DNA of 64,000 nucleotides from contig NZ_KQ948146.1 in assembly GCF_001513955.1 (NCBI RefSeq), positions 616,682 to 680,681 of the forward strand, read 5' to 3'. Shown one piece after another: positions 57,003-64,000 of this stretch (its first letter is position 1; each line of letters opens with the position of its first letter). Made by a program: the position numbers and the translations under genes. This DNA is from Streptomyces pseudovenezuelae (GTDB lineage Bacteria > Actinomycetota > Actinomycetes > Streptomycetales > Streptomycetaceae). The notes below the pieces were generated by a model. The model had not been told where the DNA came from, ran no database searches, and saw only the letters and a program-made list of their open reading frames with translations.

Positions 57003-58991
57003 ATGCGTTCCCCCGTCCTGTTCCTGACCTGGCACCTGAGCCGGTCCTCCGGACGCCGCGGCGTCCAGAGCCGGCTGCTCGCGGCCGGTGCCGCCGCCGT
57101 CGGCGCGTTCGTCCTGCTGGTGATCGCCGGCGCCGCCCTGGGCTCCGGCACCCGCGCCGACCGCACCGCCTGGCGCACCCCCGAGCCCGCCCGGCACGCC
57201 ACGGCGGTCCAGGCGCTCGCGACGACGTACGTGCGCCACGAGCCCGTCACCGTGGTCTCCCTCGCCCAGCTCCCCGGACGGCCGCGGACCCCCGCCCCGC
57301 CCGGCCTGACGGCCTTCCCCCGGCAGGGCGAGGTGTACGTCTCCCCCGCCCTGGCCGCACTGCTGCACCAACTGCCCGCGAACCAGCTCGCCGACCGCTT
57401 CCCGAAGGTGTCGTCGTACGGCACCATCGGCGCCGCCGGTCTGGCCTCGCCCGACGAACTGGTGGCCGTGGTCGGACGCGCTCCGACCGATCCCGCGGTG
57501 TCCAGGGCGGCGGAGGGGTCCACGGTGGCCGACATCGACCAGGTCGCTCGGGCCGGGATCACCGGCTTCACGGGCGACCACGCGAGCCTGTTCACCTCCT
57601 CGGACCAGCAGATCGCGCTGGTGGGCGTGGGGCTCCTGGTGATGCCGGTGGTGGTCCTCTCCGCGGCTTCCGGACGGCTGGGTGCGGCCCGGCGCGAGCA
57701 GCAGCTGGCCGCGTTGCGGCTGGCGGGAGCCACCCCGCGGCAGATCATCGGGATGACCGCGCTGGAGACCGCGGCGCTCGGCGCGGCCGGCGCCCTGGCG
57801 GGGGCGGCGCTGTACTCGGCGGCACTGCCCGCGCTCGCCGAGATCCCCTACGGCATCGGCGGCTGGTACACGAGCCAGCTGTGGGTGGGGCTGCCGTGGC
57901 TGGCTGCGGCCGTGGCGGCGGTCACCGGACTCATCACGGTCAGCGCGGTGTCCACGCTGCGCCAGGTCGCCACCTCGCCGCTCGGGGTCGCCCAGCAGGC
58001 CGATCCGCGGCGGACCCGGCTCATCCGGCTGGTGCTGTTCGTGGCGGTCCTGCTCTATCTCTGGAGTTCCACCTCGGGCGGCCAGTTGTCGGCCCGGCAG
58101 GTGATGGGGCTGCTCCTGATGTTCTACGGCGCGTTCTGGCTGTTCGGGCCGTGGGTGGTGGACCGGCTGGGCCGACTGGTGAGCCGCTTCGCCCGGCGTC
58201 CGGCGACGCTGCTGGCGGGCCGACGCCTCAGCGACGACCCCCGGGGTGCCTGGCGTACGGTCAGCGGCCTCGTCCTGGCCGGGTTCGCGGCGGGTTTCTT
58301 CGCCGTCAGCATGGTCGGCATGGACGGTTCCGCGCACCGGGGCCAGATCGCGGTCGCCGGTGCGCACGCCTCCGAGGTCCGCACGCTGCTGCGGGACGCG
58401 GGTGTCCCCGCGACCGTCCGCACGGTGGGCGAGGACGAGTGGGACGAGCTCCTCAACAGCACCCCGGGCGTGATCGTCCACGTCTCCGGCGGCGGACAGG
58501 CCCGGCTCGACGCGGCCGTCACCGCGCTGACCCCCGCAAGTCCGGCCCGTCCGGTCATCACCCAGGACTCCGCGACGGCCGGCGACCGCTCGGCCATAGG
58601 CCGCTTCGCCGAGGTCAGCACGGCGACGCTGGCCCTGAGCTTCCTCGTCGCCACCACCTCAGCCGGCCTCACCGCCGCCGCGGGCGTCCTGGACCGACGC
58701 CGGATCTACGGTCTCCTGCGTCTCGCCGGCACCCCGTTGAAGGTGCTGGACCGGGCCCGTGTCCGCGAGACGGTGATCCCCCTGGTCGTCCTGGCGGGCG
58801 GCACCACGGCGGTCGGCGTCTACGCCTCCTACCGCCTCAACAAGATCTTCGGCGCCACCCTCAACACCTCCGGCACCCTGCAACTCGGCGCCTGCGTGGC
58901 CGTCGGTGCCCTGGCGATGTTCGCGGCGATCGGCATGAGCCGCCCACTGCTGCGCAGAGTGACGCGGGACGCGATACGCAGCGCGGACTGA
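57003..58991 (+). CDS. FtsX-family ABC transporter permease (BceB/MacB-like)
   Basis: 662 residues. First span near residues 25-45 (LLAAGAAAVGAFVLLVIAGAALG), large extracytoplasmic loop, then the FtsX core: VGVGLLVMPVVVLSAASGRLGAARREQQLAALRLAGATPRQIIGMTALETAALGAAGALAGAAL. A second FtsX-like block occurs at the C-terminus (RRRIYGLLRLAGTPLKVLDRARVRETVIPLVVLAGG). About 8-10 spans in all. Together with the ATPase, the DUF4333 protein, the kinase and the response regulator, it fits a drug- or envelope-stress responsive module. Confidence 0.9.
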   Translation: MRSPVLFLTWHLSRSSGRRGVQSRLLAAGAAAVGAFVLLVIAGAALGSGTRADRTAWRTPEPARHATAVQALATTYVRHEPVTVVSLAQLPGRPRTPAPPGLTAFPRQGEVYVSPALAALLHQLPANQLADRFPKVSSYGTIGAAGLASPDELVAVVGRAPTDPAVSRAAEGSTVADIDQVARAGITGFTGDHASLFTSSDQQIALVGVGLLVMPVVVLSAASGRLGAARREQQLAALRLAGATPRQIIGMTALETAALGAAGALAGAALYSAALPALAEIPYGIGGWYTSQLWVGLPWLAAAVAAVTGLITVSAVSTLRQVATSPLGVAQQADPRRTRLIRLVLFVAVLLYLWSSTSGGQLSARQVMGLLLMFYGAFWLFGPWVVDRLGRLVSRFARRPATLLAGRRLSDDPRGAWRTVSGLVLAGFAAGFFAVSMVGMDGSAHRGQIAVAGAHASEVRTLLRDAGVPATVRTVGEDEWDELLNSTPGVIVHVSGGGQARLDAAVTALTPASPARPVITQDSATAGDRSAIGRFAEVSTATLALSFLVATTSAGLTAAAGVLDRRRIYGLLRLAGTPLKVLDRARVRETVIPLVVLAGGTTAVGVYASYRLNKIFGATLNTSGTLQLGACVAVGALAMFAAIGMSRPLLRRVTRDAIRSAD

Positions 58992-59194
58992 GGGGGCGGG
59001 CGAGCCCGAGGTGACGGAGGCCGTCGGCCGCGGGCGGGGGGCGACAGCGAGCACCGACCGTCGGCATGGACGCCGATGCTCCTCCGTTGCCCTGGGCAAC
59101 ACCTCCATCACCACCTCGTCCCCACCCCCTCCACCCCACTCGGCCCTTGTCCACACCGGCACCGCCCCCGCACCCCCTGAGGCATGATCGACCC

Positions 59195-59896
59195 ATGACG
59201 AGCTCCACCCCGCCGGCCGCGCCCATCCGCGTGCTGATCGCCGACGACCAGGACATGGTCCGTACCGGCTTCCGTTTCTTCCTGGACGCGCAGCCGGACA
59301 TCACCGTGGTCGCCGAGGCCGCCGACGGGGAGACGGCGGTGCGGCTGGCCCGGGAGGCGCGGCCCGATGTGTGTCTGCTGGACATCCGGATGCCGAAGCT
59401 GGACGGGCTGGAGGCGACCCGGCTGCTGGCCGGGCCCGAGGTCGCCGATCCCCTGCGGGTGGTGGTGGTCACCACCTTCGACCTCGACGAGTACGTCTAC
59501 GGCGCGCTGCGCGGCGGTGCCTGCGGGTTCCTGCTGAAGGACTCCGGGCCCACGCTGCTCGCCGAGGCGGTCCGCGCCGCCGCGGCCGGTGACTCGTTGG
59601 TCTCCCCCTCGGTCACCGTCCGTCTGCTGCGGCACCTCACGGCGGGCCCGAAGCCGGAACCGGTGGTCGTGTCCCGCCCGGCACCGGCCACCGAGCCCCT
59701 GACCGACCGTGAGCTCGACGTGGTCCGCCTGGTCGCCCTCGGCCGTACGAACGCGGAGATCGCCGCGGAGCTGTACGTCTCCCTCTCCACGGTCAAGACC
59801 CACCTCGCCAGCGTCCAGCTCAAACTGGCCGCACGGAACCGCGTGGAGATCGCCGCCTGGGCCTGGCAGCACGGGCACGCGCGGCCCGAGCACTGA
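59195..59896 (+). CDS. NarL/LuxR-family response regulator
   Basis: 233 residues. Receiver: VLIADDQDMVRTGFRFFLDAQPDI (acidic pair), phosphoacceptor Asp in DVCLLDIRMPKLDGLEATRLL, Thr in VVVVTTFDLDEYVY, Lys in GFLLKDSGPTLL. HTH: LTDRELDVVRLVALGRTNAEIAAELYVSLSTVKTHLASVQLKLAARNRVEIAAWAW. It is likely phosphorylated by the kinase at 54568, its partner on the other strand, 3.5 kb away with the ABC module between them. CATGAT ends six bases before ATG, so the message may be leaderless; the longer frame from 59066 is rejected. Confidence 0.93.
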   Translation: MTSSTPPAAPIRVLIADDQDMVRTGFRFFLDAQPDITVVAEAADGETAVRLAREARPDVCLLDIRMPKLDGLEATRLLAGPEVADPLRVVVVTTFDLDEYVYGALRGGACGFLLKDSGPTLLAEAVRAAAAGDSLVSPSVTVRLLRHLTAGPKPEPVVVSRPAPATEPLTDRELDVVRLVALGRTNAEIAAELYVSLSTVKTHLASVQLKLAARNRVEIAAWAWQHGHARPEH

Positions 59897-59897
59897 G

Positions 59898-60341
59898 TCA
59901 CCCCTTCTTCTTGGCTCCCAACAGCTCTTCCATCCGGTCGAACCGCTCGTGCAGGGCATGCAGGGTCTCGGCACCCACAGGGTGCAGACGCCTGTGCTGC
60001 CGCGCCACGAACCAGGTCGCGAGTGCCGCCGTGACCATGCCGTAGGTCGTGATCCCGACGACCATGACGACTGTGCCGACGGCCCGGCCCCACCAGGTCA
60101 CGGGGTAGAAGTCGCCGTATCCGACGGTCGTGGCCGTCTCGACAGCCCACCACAGGGCCTTCGGGTACGAGGTCAGACTGGCGCCCCGCGCCCCCTCCTC
60201 GGCGGCGACCACCGCCCAGGATCCGGTGAGCATCACCGCGAGAAGGACGGCGGTCGCACCGCCTGCCGCCTTCGCATGGAGCGAGCGGCCCTCCCGGCCG
60301 TGCATCAACTCGACCATCCTCGCGAGGATTCCGGGCAGCAT
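59898..60341 (-). CDS. Small two-transmembrane potassium channel
   Basis: 147 residues. First span AVLLAVMLTGSWAVVA, pore helix YPKALWWAVETA, selectivity filter TTVGYGD (residues 71-77), second span AVGTVVMVVGITTYGMVTAALATWFV, then a short charged cytoplasmic tail with a helix (LHALHERFDRMEELLG). This matches Ion_trans_2 channels. It should form a tetrameric K+ pore. GAGGAG lies just before ATG 60341. It ends one base after the response-regulator stop on the other strand. Confidence 0.92.
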   Translation of the reverse strand: MLPGILARMVELMHGREGRSLHAKAAGGATAVLLAVMLTGSWAVVAAEEGARGASLTSYPKALWWAVETATTVGYGDFYPVTWWGRAVGTVVMVVGITTYGMVTAALATWFVARQHRRLHPVGAETLHALHERFDRMEELLGAKKKG

Positions 60342-60510
60342 GCTCACTCCTCGAAGTCCGGGGGCGGCGCGGGCGCACGGGGCCAGTGTCACCGCCCAGA
60401 GGGTGTCCGGCACTTCGGACAGGGCGTTCGAGTCGCGGTTTGCGGGACAAGCTGATCATCGGACGGCACAATGGCGGCAACGGTCGCAGGCACGGAGAAG
60501 GAGCACTGTC

Positions 60511-61323
60511 GTGAGCGAGAGCCACACCCCGTCGGGCGCATCGGCGAGGCTGAACACAGGTGTGGCGCACAACGCGCGCGTGTGGAACTACTGGATCGGC
60601 GGCAAGGACAACTACGAGGTCGACCAGCGGGTCGGCGACCATGTCGCCGGGATGTTCCCGATCATCCGGGAGATCGCCCGCGCGGACCGCTGGTTCCTGG
60701 GCCGCTCGGTGCGCTTCCTCGCCGAGGAGCGGGGCATCCGGCAGTTCCTCGACGTCGGCACGGGGCTGCCGACGGTGGACAACACCCATGAGATCGCCCA
60801 GCGCATCGCCCCCGACGCCCGGATCGTCTACGTCGACAACGACCCGATCGTCCTCGTGCACGCCCGCACCCTGCTGACCAGCACTCCCGAGGGCGTGACC
60901 GACTACATCGACGCCGATGTCCACGACCCGGCCGCCATCCTCGAACGGGCCGCGCAGACCCTGGACTTCAGCAAGCCGGTCGCGGTGATGATGCTCGGCA
61001 TCCTCAACTTCGTCCTCGACACCGACGAGGCGCGCAGGATCGCGCACGAGATCATGGCCGCCATGCCCGCCGGCAGCCATCTGGCCCTGACCCACCCCAC
61101 GTTCGACGCCGACCTCGGCGGCGAGGGCCAGATCCCGGCCATGAAGTTCTGGAACGAGAACGCCACTCCTGCGATCACGGCCCGCAGCGGCGCGGACATC
61201 GCCACGTTCTTCGACGGACTCGACCTCCTCGAACCGGGCCTGGTCTCCTGCTCGCAGTGGCGGGCCGAGTCCGACTCCCCGGCCGTGGTACCGCAGTTCG
61301 GCGGGGTGGCCGTGAAACCCTGA
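60511..61323 (+). CDS. SAM-dependent methyltransferase, DUF574/Methyltransf_19 family (copy 2)
   Basis: 270 residues from GTG 60511, with GAGAAGGAG upstream. It shares with the protein at 46656 the landmarks VWNYWIGGKDNYEVDQRVGDHV, QFLDVGTGLPTVDNTHEIAQ, ARIVYVDNDPIVLVHARTLL, LGILNFVLDTDEARRIAHEIMAAMPAGSHLALTHPTFD and LDLLEPGLVSCSQWRAE. The two are clear paralogs in one window, although the middle parts differ. Substrate unknown. It precedes the glutamine-synthetase-like gene by 38 bp. Confidence 0.9.
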   Translation: MSESHTPSGASARLNTGVAHNARVWNYWIGGKDNYEVDQRVGDHVAGMFPIIREIARADRWFLGRSVRFLAEERGIRQFLDVGTGLPTVDNTHEIAQRIAPDARIVYVDNDPIVLVHARTLLTSTPEGVTDYIDADVHDPAAILERAAQTLDFSKPVAVMMLGILNFVLDTDEARRIAHEIMAAMPAGSHLALTHPTFDADLGGEGQIPAMKFWNENATPAITARSGADIATFFDGLDLLEPGLVSCSQWRAESDSPAVVPQFGGVAVKP

Positions 61324-61361
61324 CGCGGGATCTGTTGGGCCGAGCCCGTCGTGGAGGACGT

Positions 61362-62765
61362 ATGACCACCCTTGCCGACCCCGTCCCCGGGGGCCGTCCC
61401 GGGGACGTGGACCGGGCCACCGCTCTGAGCGAGGAGCTGTCCGCGCAGGGGGTGCACGGCGTGGTGCTGGCCTATGTCGACACCGCGGGCATCTGCCGGG
61501 TGAAGACCGTCCCGACGGCGAAGCTGGCCTCCGCCGCGGCCTGGGGCGTGGGCATGTCGCCGGTGTTCGACACCTTCCTGGCGAACGACTCGATCGTCAC
61601 CACGGACACCCTGGGCTCCCCGGACGGCGATCTGCGCCTGTACCCCGATCTCGACCGGGTGGTGGCACTGGCCGGGCAGCCCGGCTGGGCCTGGGCGGCG
61701 GTGGACAGGATCACTCAGGAGGGCGAGCCCCATCCGGGCTGCTCCCGGACGGTTCTGCGGCGGATCGTGACCGAGGCGGCCGAGCGGCACGGGATCGCCT
61801 TCGAGGCGGGCATCGAGATCGAGTGGGCGGTGGGCCGGGGCCCGGCGGCGGACGGTGACTTCGTGCCCGCGGTGGCGGGGCCGGCGTACGGCGCCACCCG
61901 GCAGGTGGAACTGAGCGACTACGCGGCCGACCTGCTGGCGGCCTGCGCCGCGCAGGGCATCGAGGTGGCGCAGTTCCATCCCGAGTACGCGGCCGGGCAG
62001 TTCGAGATCTCCACGGGTGCCCTGGACCCGGTGGCGGCGGCCGATGTCAGCGTCCTGGTACGGCAGACGATCCGTGCGGTGGCCCAACGGCACGGACTCG
62101 TCGTCTCCTTTGCCCCGGCCGTCTTCGCCGAGGGCGTCGGCAACGGCGGCCATCTCCATCTCTCCGCCTGGCGCGACGGCGTGAACCTCCATTCGGGCGG
62201 CAAGGGCCGGTACGGCATGACGCGCGAGGCCGAGTGGTTCGTCGCGGGTGTCCTCGCCCACCTGCACGCGCTGACGGCCCTGACCGCGCCGAGCCCGGCC
62301 AGTTATCTGCGCCTCAAGCCCTCCCAGTGGGCGGGGGTGTTCTCCGCCTGGGGCCGGGAGACCCGGGAGGCGGCCGTGCGGATCGTCACCGGCACGGCGG
62401 GGCTGACCGACCGGGCCGCGAACCTGGAGCTCAAGCCGGTCGACCTGGCCGCGAACCCGTATCTCGCGCTCACCGGCCTGATCGCCGCCGGACTCGACGG
62501 GCTGACCTCGGCCATGCCCCTGCCCCGGGAGATCACCGGCGATCCGGCTCTGCTCCCCGCCGACCGGGCCGCCGCCATGGGCGTCCGCCGGCTGCCGACC
62601 TCCCTGTCCCAGGCGGTCCGGGCCTTCCGTGCCGACGAACAGCTGCGGGCCGCGCTGGGTCCGGTCCTCGCCGACGCCGTGGTGGCCGTGCGCTTCGGGG
62701 AGAGCGATTCCGTGGCCGACCTGGACGACGAGCAGATCGCGGCGGCGTACCGCTGGAAGTACTGA
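61362..62765 (+). CDS. Glutamine-synthetase-like ligase (GlnA-like, type I fold)
   Basis: 467 residues. The N-terminal beta-grasp reads VHGVVLAYVDTAGICRVKTVPTAKLASAAAWGVGMSP. Metal and ATP site segments are FEAGIEIEWAVG (EIE), QFHPEYAAGQFEI, GNGGHLHLS (H-x-H), WGRETREAAVRI and the C-terminal RAANLELKPVDLAANPYLALTGLIAAGLDGL. It lacks the adenylylation Tyr loop of housekeeping GlnA. The family includes gamma-glutamyl-polyamine and -ethanolamine ligases. GGAGGACG precedes the ATG. The gene next door encodes a FluG-type amidohydrolase, 2 bp away. Confidence 0.88.
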   Translation: MTTLADPVPGGRPGDVDRATALSEELSAQGVHGVVLAYVDTAGICRVKTVPTAKLASAAAWGVGMSPVFDTFLANDSIVTTDTLGSPDGDLRLYPDLDRVVALAGQPGWAWAAVDRITQEGEPHPGCSRTVLRRIVTEAAERHGIAFEAGIEIEWAVGRGPAADGDFVPAVAGPAYGATRQVELSDYAADLLAACAAQGIEVAQFHPEYAAGQFEISTGALDPVAAADVSVLVRQTIRAVAQRHGLVVSFAPAVFAEGVGNGGHLHLSAWRDGVNLHSGGKGRYGMTREAEWFVAGVLAHLHALTALTAPSPASYLRLKPSQWAGVFSAWGRETREAAVRIVTGTAGLTDRAANLELKPVDLAANPYLALTGLIAAGLDGLTSAMPLPREITGDPALLPADRAAAMGVRRLPTSLSQAVRAFRADEQLRAALGPVLADAVVAVRFGESDSVADLDDEQIAAAYRWKY

Positions 62766-62767
62766 GC

Positions 62768-63952
62768 ATGAGCGGACGTGTCCATGAGGCCCTCGCCGTG
62801 GCCCGGCTGGTGGACCACCACTGCCACGGCGTCGTGACCGGCGCACTCGACCGGCCGGGCTTCGAGTCGTTGCTCACCGAGGGCGCGGCCTGGCCCGGGA
62901 TCTCCCCGTTCGACAGCCCCGTCGGCGTGGCGGTCCGGCGGCACTGCGCGCCGCTGCTGGACCTCCCCCGTCACGCGCCGCCCGAGGCCTACCTGGCCCG
63001 CCGTGCCGAGCTCGGCCCGCACGAGGTCAACCGCCGCTTCCTGAGCGCCGCGGGCACGGACGTGTTCTGCGTCGACACCGGGTACGCGCCGGACCGCATC
63101 ACCTCGCCCGGGGAGCTGGCGGGCATCGCGGGCGGGACGGCCTACGAGGTCGTACGGCTGGAGAGTGTCGCGGAGGCGGTGGCGGCGCGGGGCGTGGAGC
63201 CGCACGCGTACGCCGGCACGTTCCGGGCGGCCGCGCTGGACGCCGTGGGGCGGCCCGATGTGGTGGCCGTGAAGTCGGTCGCCGCCTACCGCACCGGATT
63301 CGACCTGGACCCGGAGCGCCCCTCGGAGGCGGAGGTCACCCGTGCCGCCGCGGACTGGCTGGCCCGCGGTGGACGCCTGGCCGATCCCGTTCTCGTACGG
63401 CATCTGCTGTGGACCGCCGTGGACCTGGGGCTGCCGCTCCAGCTGCACACCGGGTTCGGTGACAGCGACATCCGGATGCACCGCGTGGATCCGACCCACC
63501 TCACGGACTGGCTGCACCTGACCGCGGGCACGATCCCGGTTCTGCTGCTGCACTGCTGGCCGTACCAGCGGCAGGCCGCCTATCTGGCCGCGGTGTTCGA
63601 GCAGGTGTACCTGGACGTGGGCCTGACGCTGCACTTCGTGGGCCCCGCGCGGTCCCGGGCGATCCTGGCGGAGGCGCTGGAGATCACGCCGTTCCGCAAG
63701 CTGCTGTACAGCTCCGACGCCTACGGATTGGCCGAATTCCATCTGCTCGGCGCGCTGTCCTTCCGGCAGGGCCTGGCCTCACTGCTCCAGGGGCGGGTGG
63801 ACGCCGACGAGCTGAGCCTGCCGGACGCCTTGCGCATCGCGGCCTGGACGAGCGGGGACAACGCCCGCCGTCTCTACGGACTTCCCGCCCCGTCCCCGTC
63901 CCACCAGGCGAGCGCGACCGAGCACCCGCCGTCCCCGGAAAGTATGATCTAG
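62768..63952 (+). CDS. Amidohydrolase-family protein, FluG N-domain type
   Basis: 394 residues. Metal sites: HCHG near the N-terminus (LVDHHCHGVV), His in LPLQLHTGFGDSDIR, His in PVLLLHCWPY and Asp in LLYSSDAYGLAEFHLLGA. This is the amidohydrolase_2 pattern. In fungal FluG the same domain is fused to a glutamine-synthetase-like domain, and here the two are adjacent genes. Together they could glutamylate and then hydrolyse an amine substrate. ATG at 62768 is two bases after the preceding stop. Confidence 0.85.
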   Translation: MSGRVHEALAVARLVDHHCHGVVTGALDRPGFESLLTEGAAWPGISPFDSPVGVAVRRHCAPLLDLPRHAPPEAYLARRAELGPHEVNRRFLSAAGTDVFCVDTGYAPDRITSPGELAGIAGGTAYEVVRLESVAEAVAARGVEPHAYAGTFRAAALDAVGRPDVVAVKSVAAYRTGFDLDPERPSEAEVTRAAADWLARGGRLADPVLVRHLLWTAVDLGLPLQLHTGFGDSDIRMHRVDPTHLTDWLHLTAGTIPVLLLHCWPYQRQAAYLAAVFEQVYLDVGLTLHFVGPARSRAILAEALEITPFRKLLYSSDAYGLAEFHLLGALSFRQGLASLLQGRVDADELSLPDALRIAAWTSGDNARRLYGLPAPSPSHQASATEHPPSPESMI

Positions 63953-63954
63953 CA

Positions 63955-64000
63955 ATGTCTGACTTGACCGAAACCACGCCCGGCTGGCTGAGCGCCGACG
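63955..64000 (+). CDS. Start of a gene cut by the window edge, possibly a MarR-type regulator
   Basis: Only MSDLTETTPGWLSAD is visible. 'PGWLSAD' resembles the N-terminus of many actinobacterial MarR regulators (WLsaDEqraWr...), but 15 residues cannot prove it. TATGAT (63943-63948) ends six bases before the ATG, with no ribosome site, so the message may be leaderless. It overlaps nothing but follows the FluG-type gene closely. Confidence 0.4.
   Translation, partial: MSDLTETTPGWLSAD

Noticed and set aside
56262..58481. 739-residue open frame antisense to the ABC ATPase and permease
   Set aside because: Low-complexity sequence with no motif; shadow of real genes on the other strand.

Overview
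The window is chromosomal DNA from a high-GC actinomycete, almost certainly a Streptomyces or close relative. GC is about 70-75%, third codon positions are almost always G or C, GTG starts and ATGA start/stop overlaps are common, and the gene set (WhiB, GntR/UTRA, XRE-cupin, LCP protein, DUF574-type methyltransferases, GH15 enzyme, GlnA-like ligase) is typical. No insertion sequence, phage gene or CRISPR array was seen. One tRNA gene (tRNA-Pro, anticodon GGG) is present.

Region 1 (1-10.8 kb) is a myo-inositol-type catabolic locus. A minus-strand operon (lipoprotein sugar-binding protein, permease, ATPase, IolE-like isomerase/dehydratase, IolG-like dehydrogenase) faces a plus-strand set (IolC-like kinase, IolD, GntR regulator) across a symmetrical divergent promoter region that carries a match to the C. 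glutamicum IolR box. A partial oxidoreductase and a TPR protein lie to the left.

Region 2 (10.8-35.4 kb) is a Wzx/Wzy-type cell-surface or exopolysaccharide cluster and is the most interesting part of the window. It has a priming sugar-phosphate transferase, UDP-glucose dehydrogenase, two epimerase-like enzymes, at least five glycosyltransferases, a flippase, a polymerase/ligase, a Wzz-like protein with a degenerate kinase domain, an LCP attachment protein, two methyltransferases, a Tat-exported beta-helix protein, and one polypeptide that fuses a DegT/DnrJ aminotransferase to a PglF/CapD-type 4,6-dehydratase. Its three minus-strand operons each start with a sigma70-like promoter followed directly by the same 23-bp interrupted palindrome (half-sites GTAtrTwTACG, one central base). 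One copy lies between the third operon and a divergent TetR-family gene. I infer a TetR-controlled polysaccharide regulon.

Region 3 (35.4-47.5 kb) is mixed: aldo/keto reductase, Nudix hydrolase, an acyltransferase fused to an alpha-rich domain, tRNA-Pro, DUF309 protein, cobalamin genes cobF and cobK, HAD hydrolase, TauE/SafE transporter, alpha/beta hydrolase, then a WhiB-Dps-DUF3140-HhH set and a methyltransferase.

Region 4 (47.5-54.4 kb) is a tightly overlapping catabolic operon (M24 peptidase-like hydrolase, thiamine-dependent E1 alpha and beta without E2/E3, Atz/Trz-type amidohydrolase, bicupin, atypical SDR) next to an XRE-cupin regulator. Region 5 (54.5-60.3 kb) is an ABC efflux module with a sensor kinase and response regulator, plus a small potassium channel. 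Region 6 (60.5-64 kb) has a second DUF574 methyltransferase, then a glutamine-synthetase-like ligase paired with a FluG-type amidohydrolase, and the first codons of a further gene.
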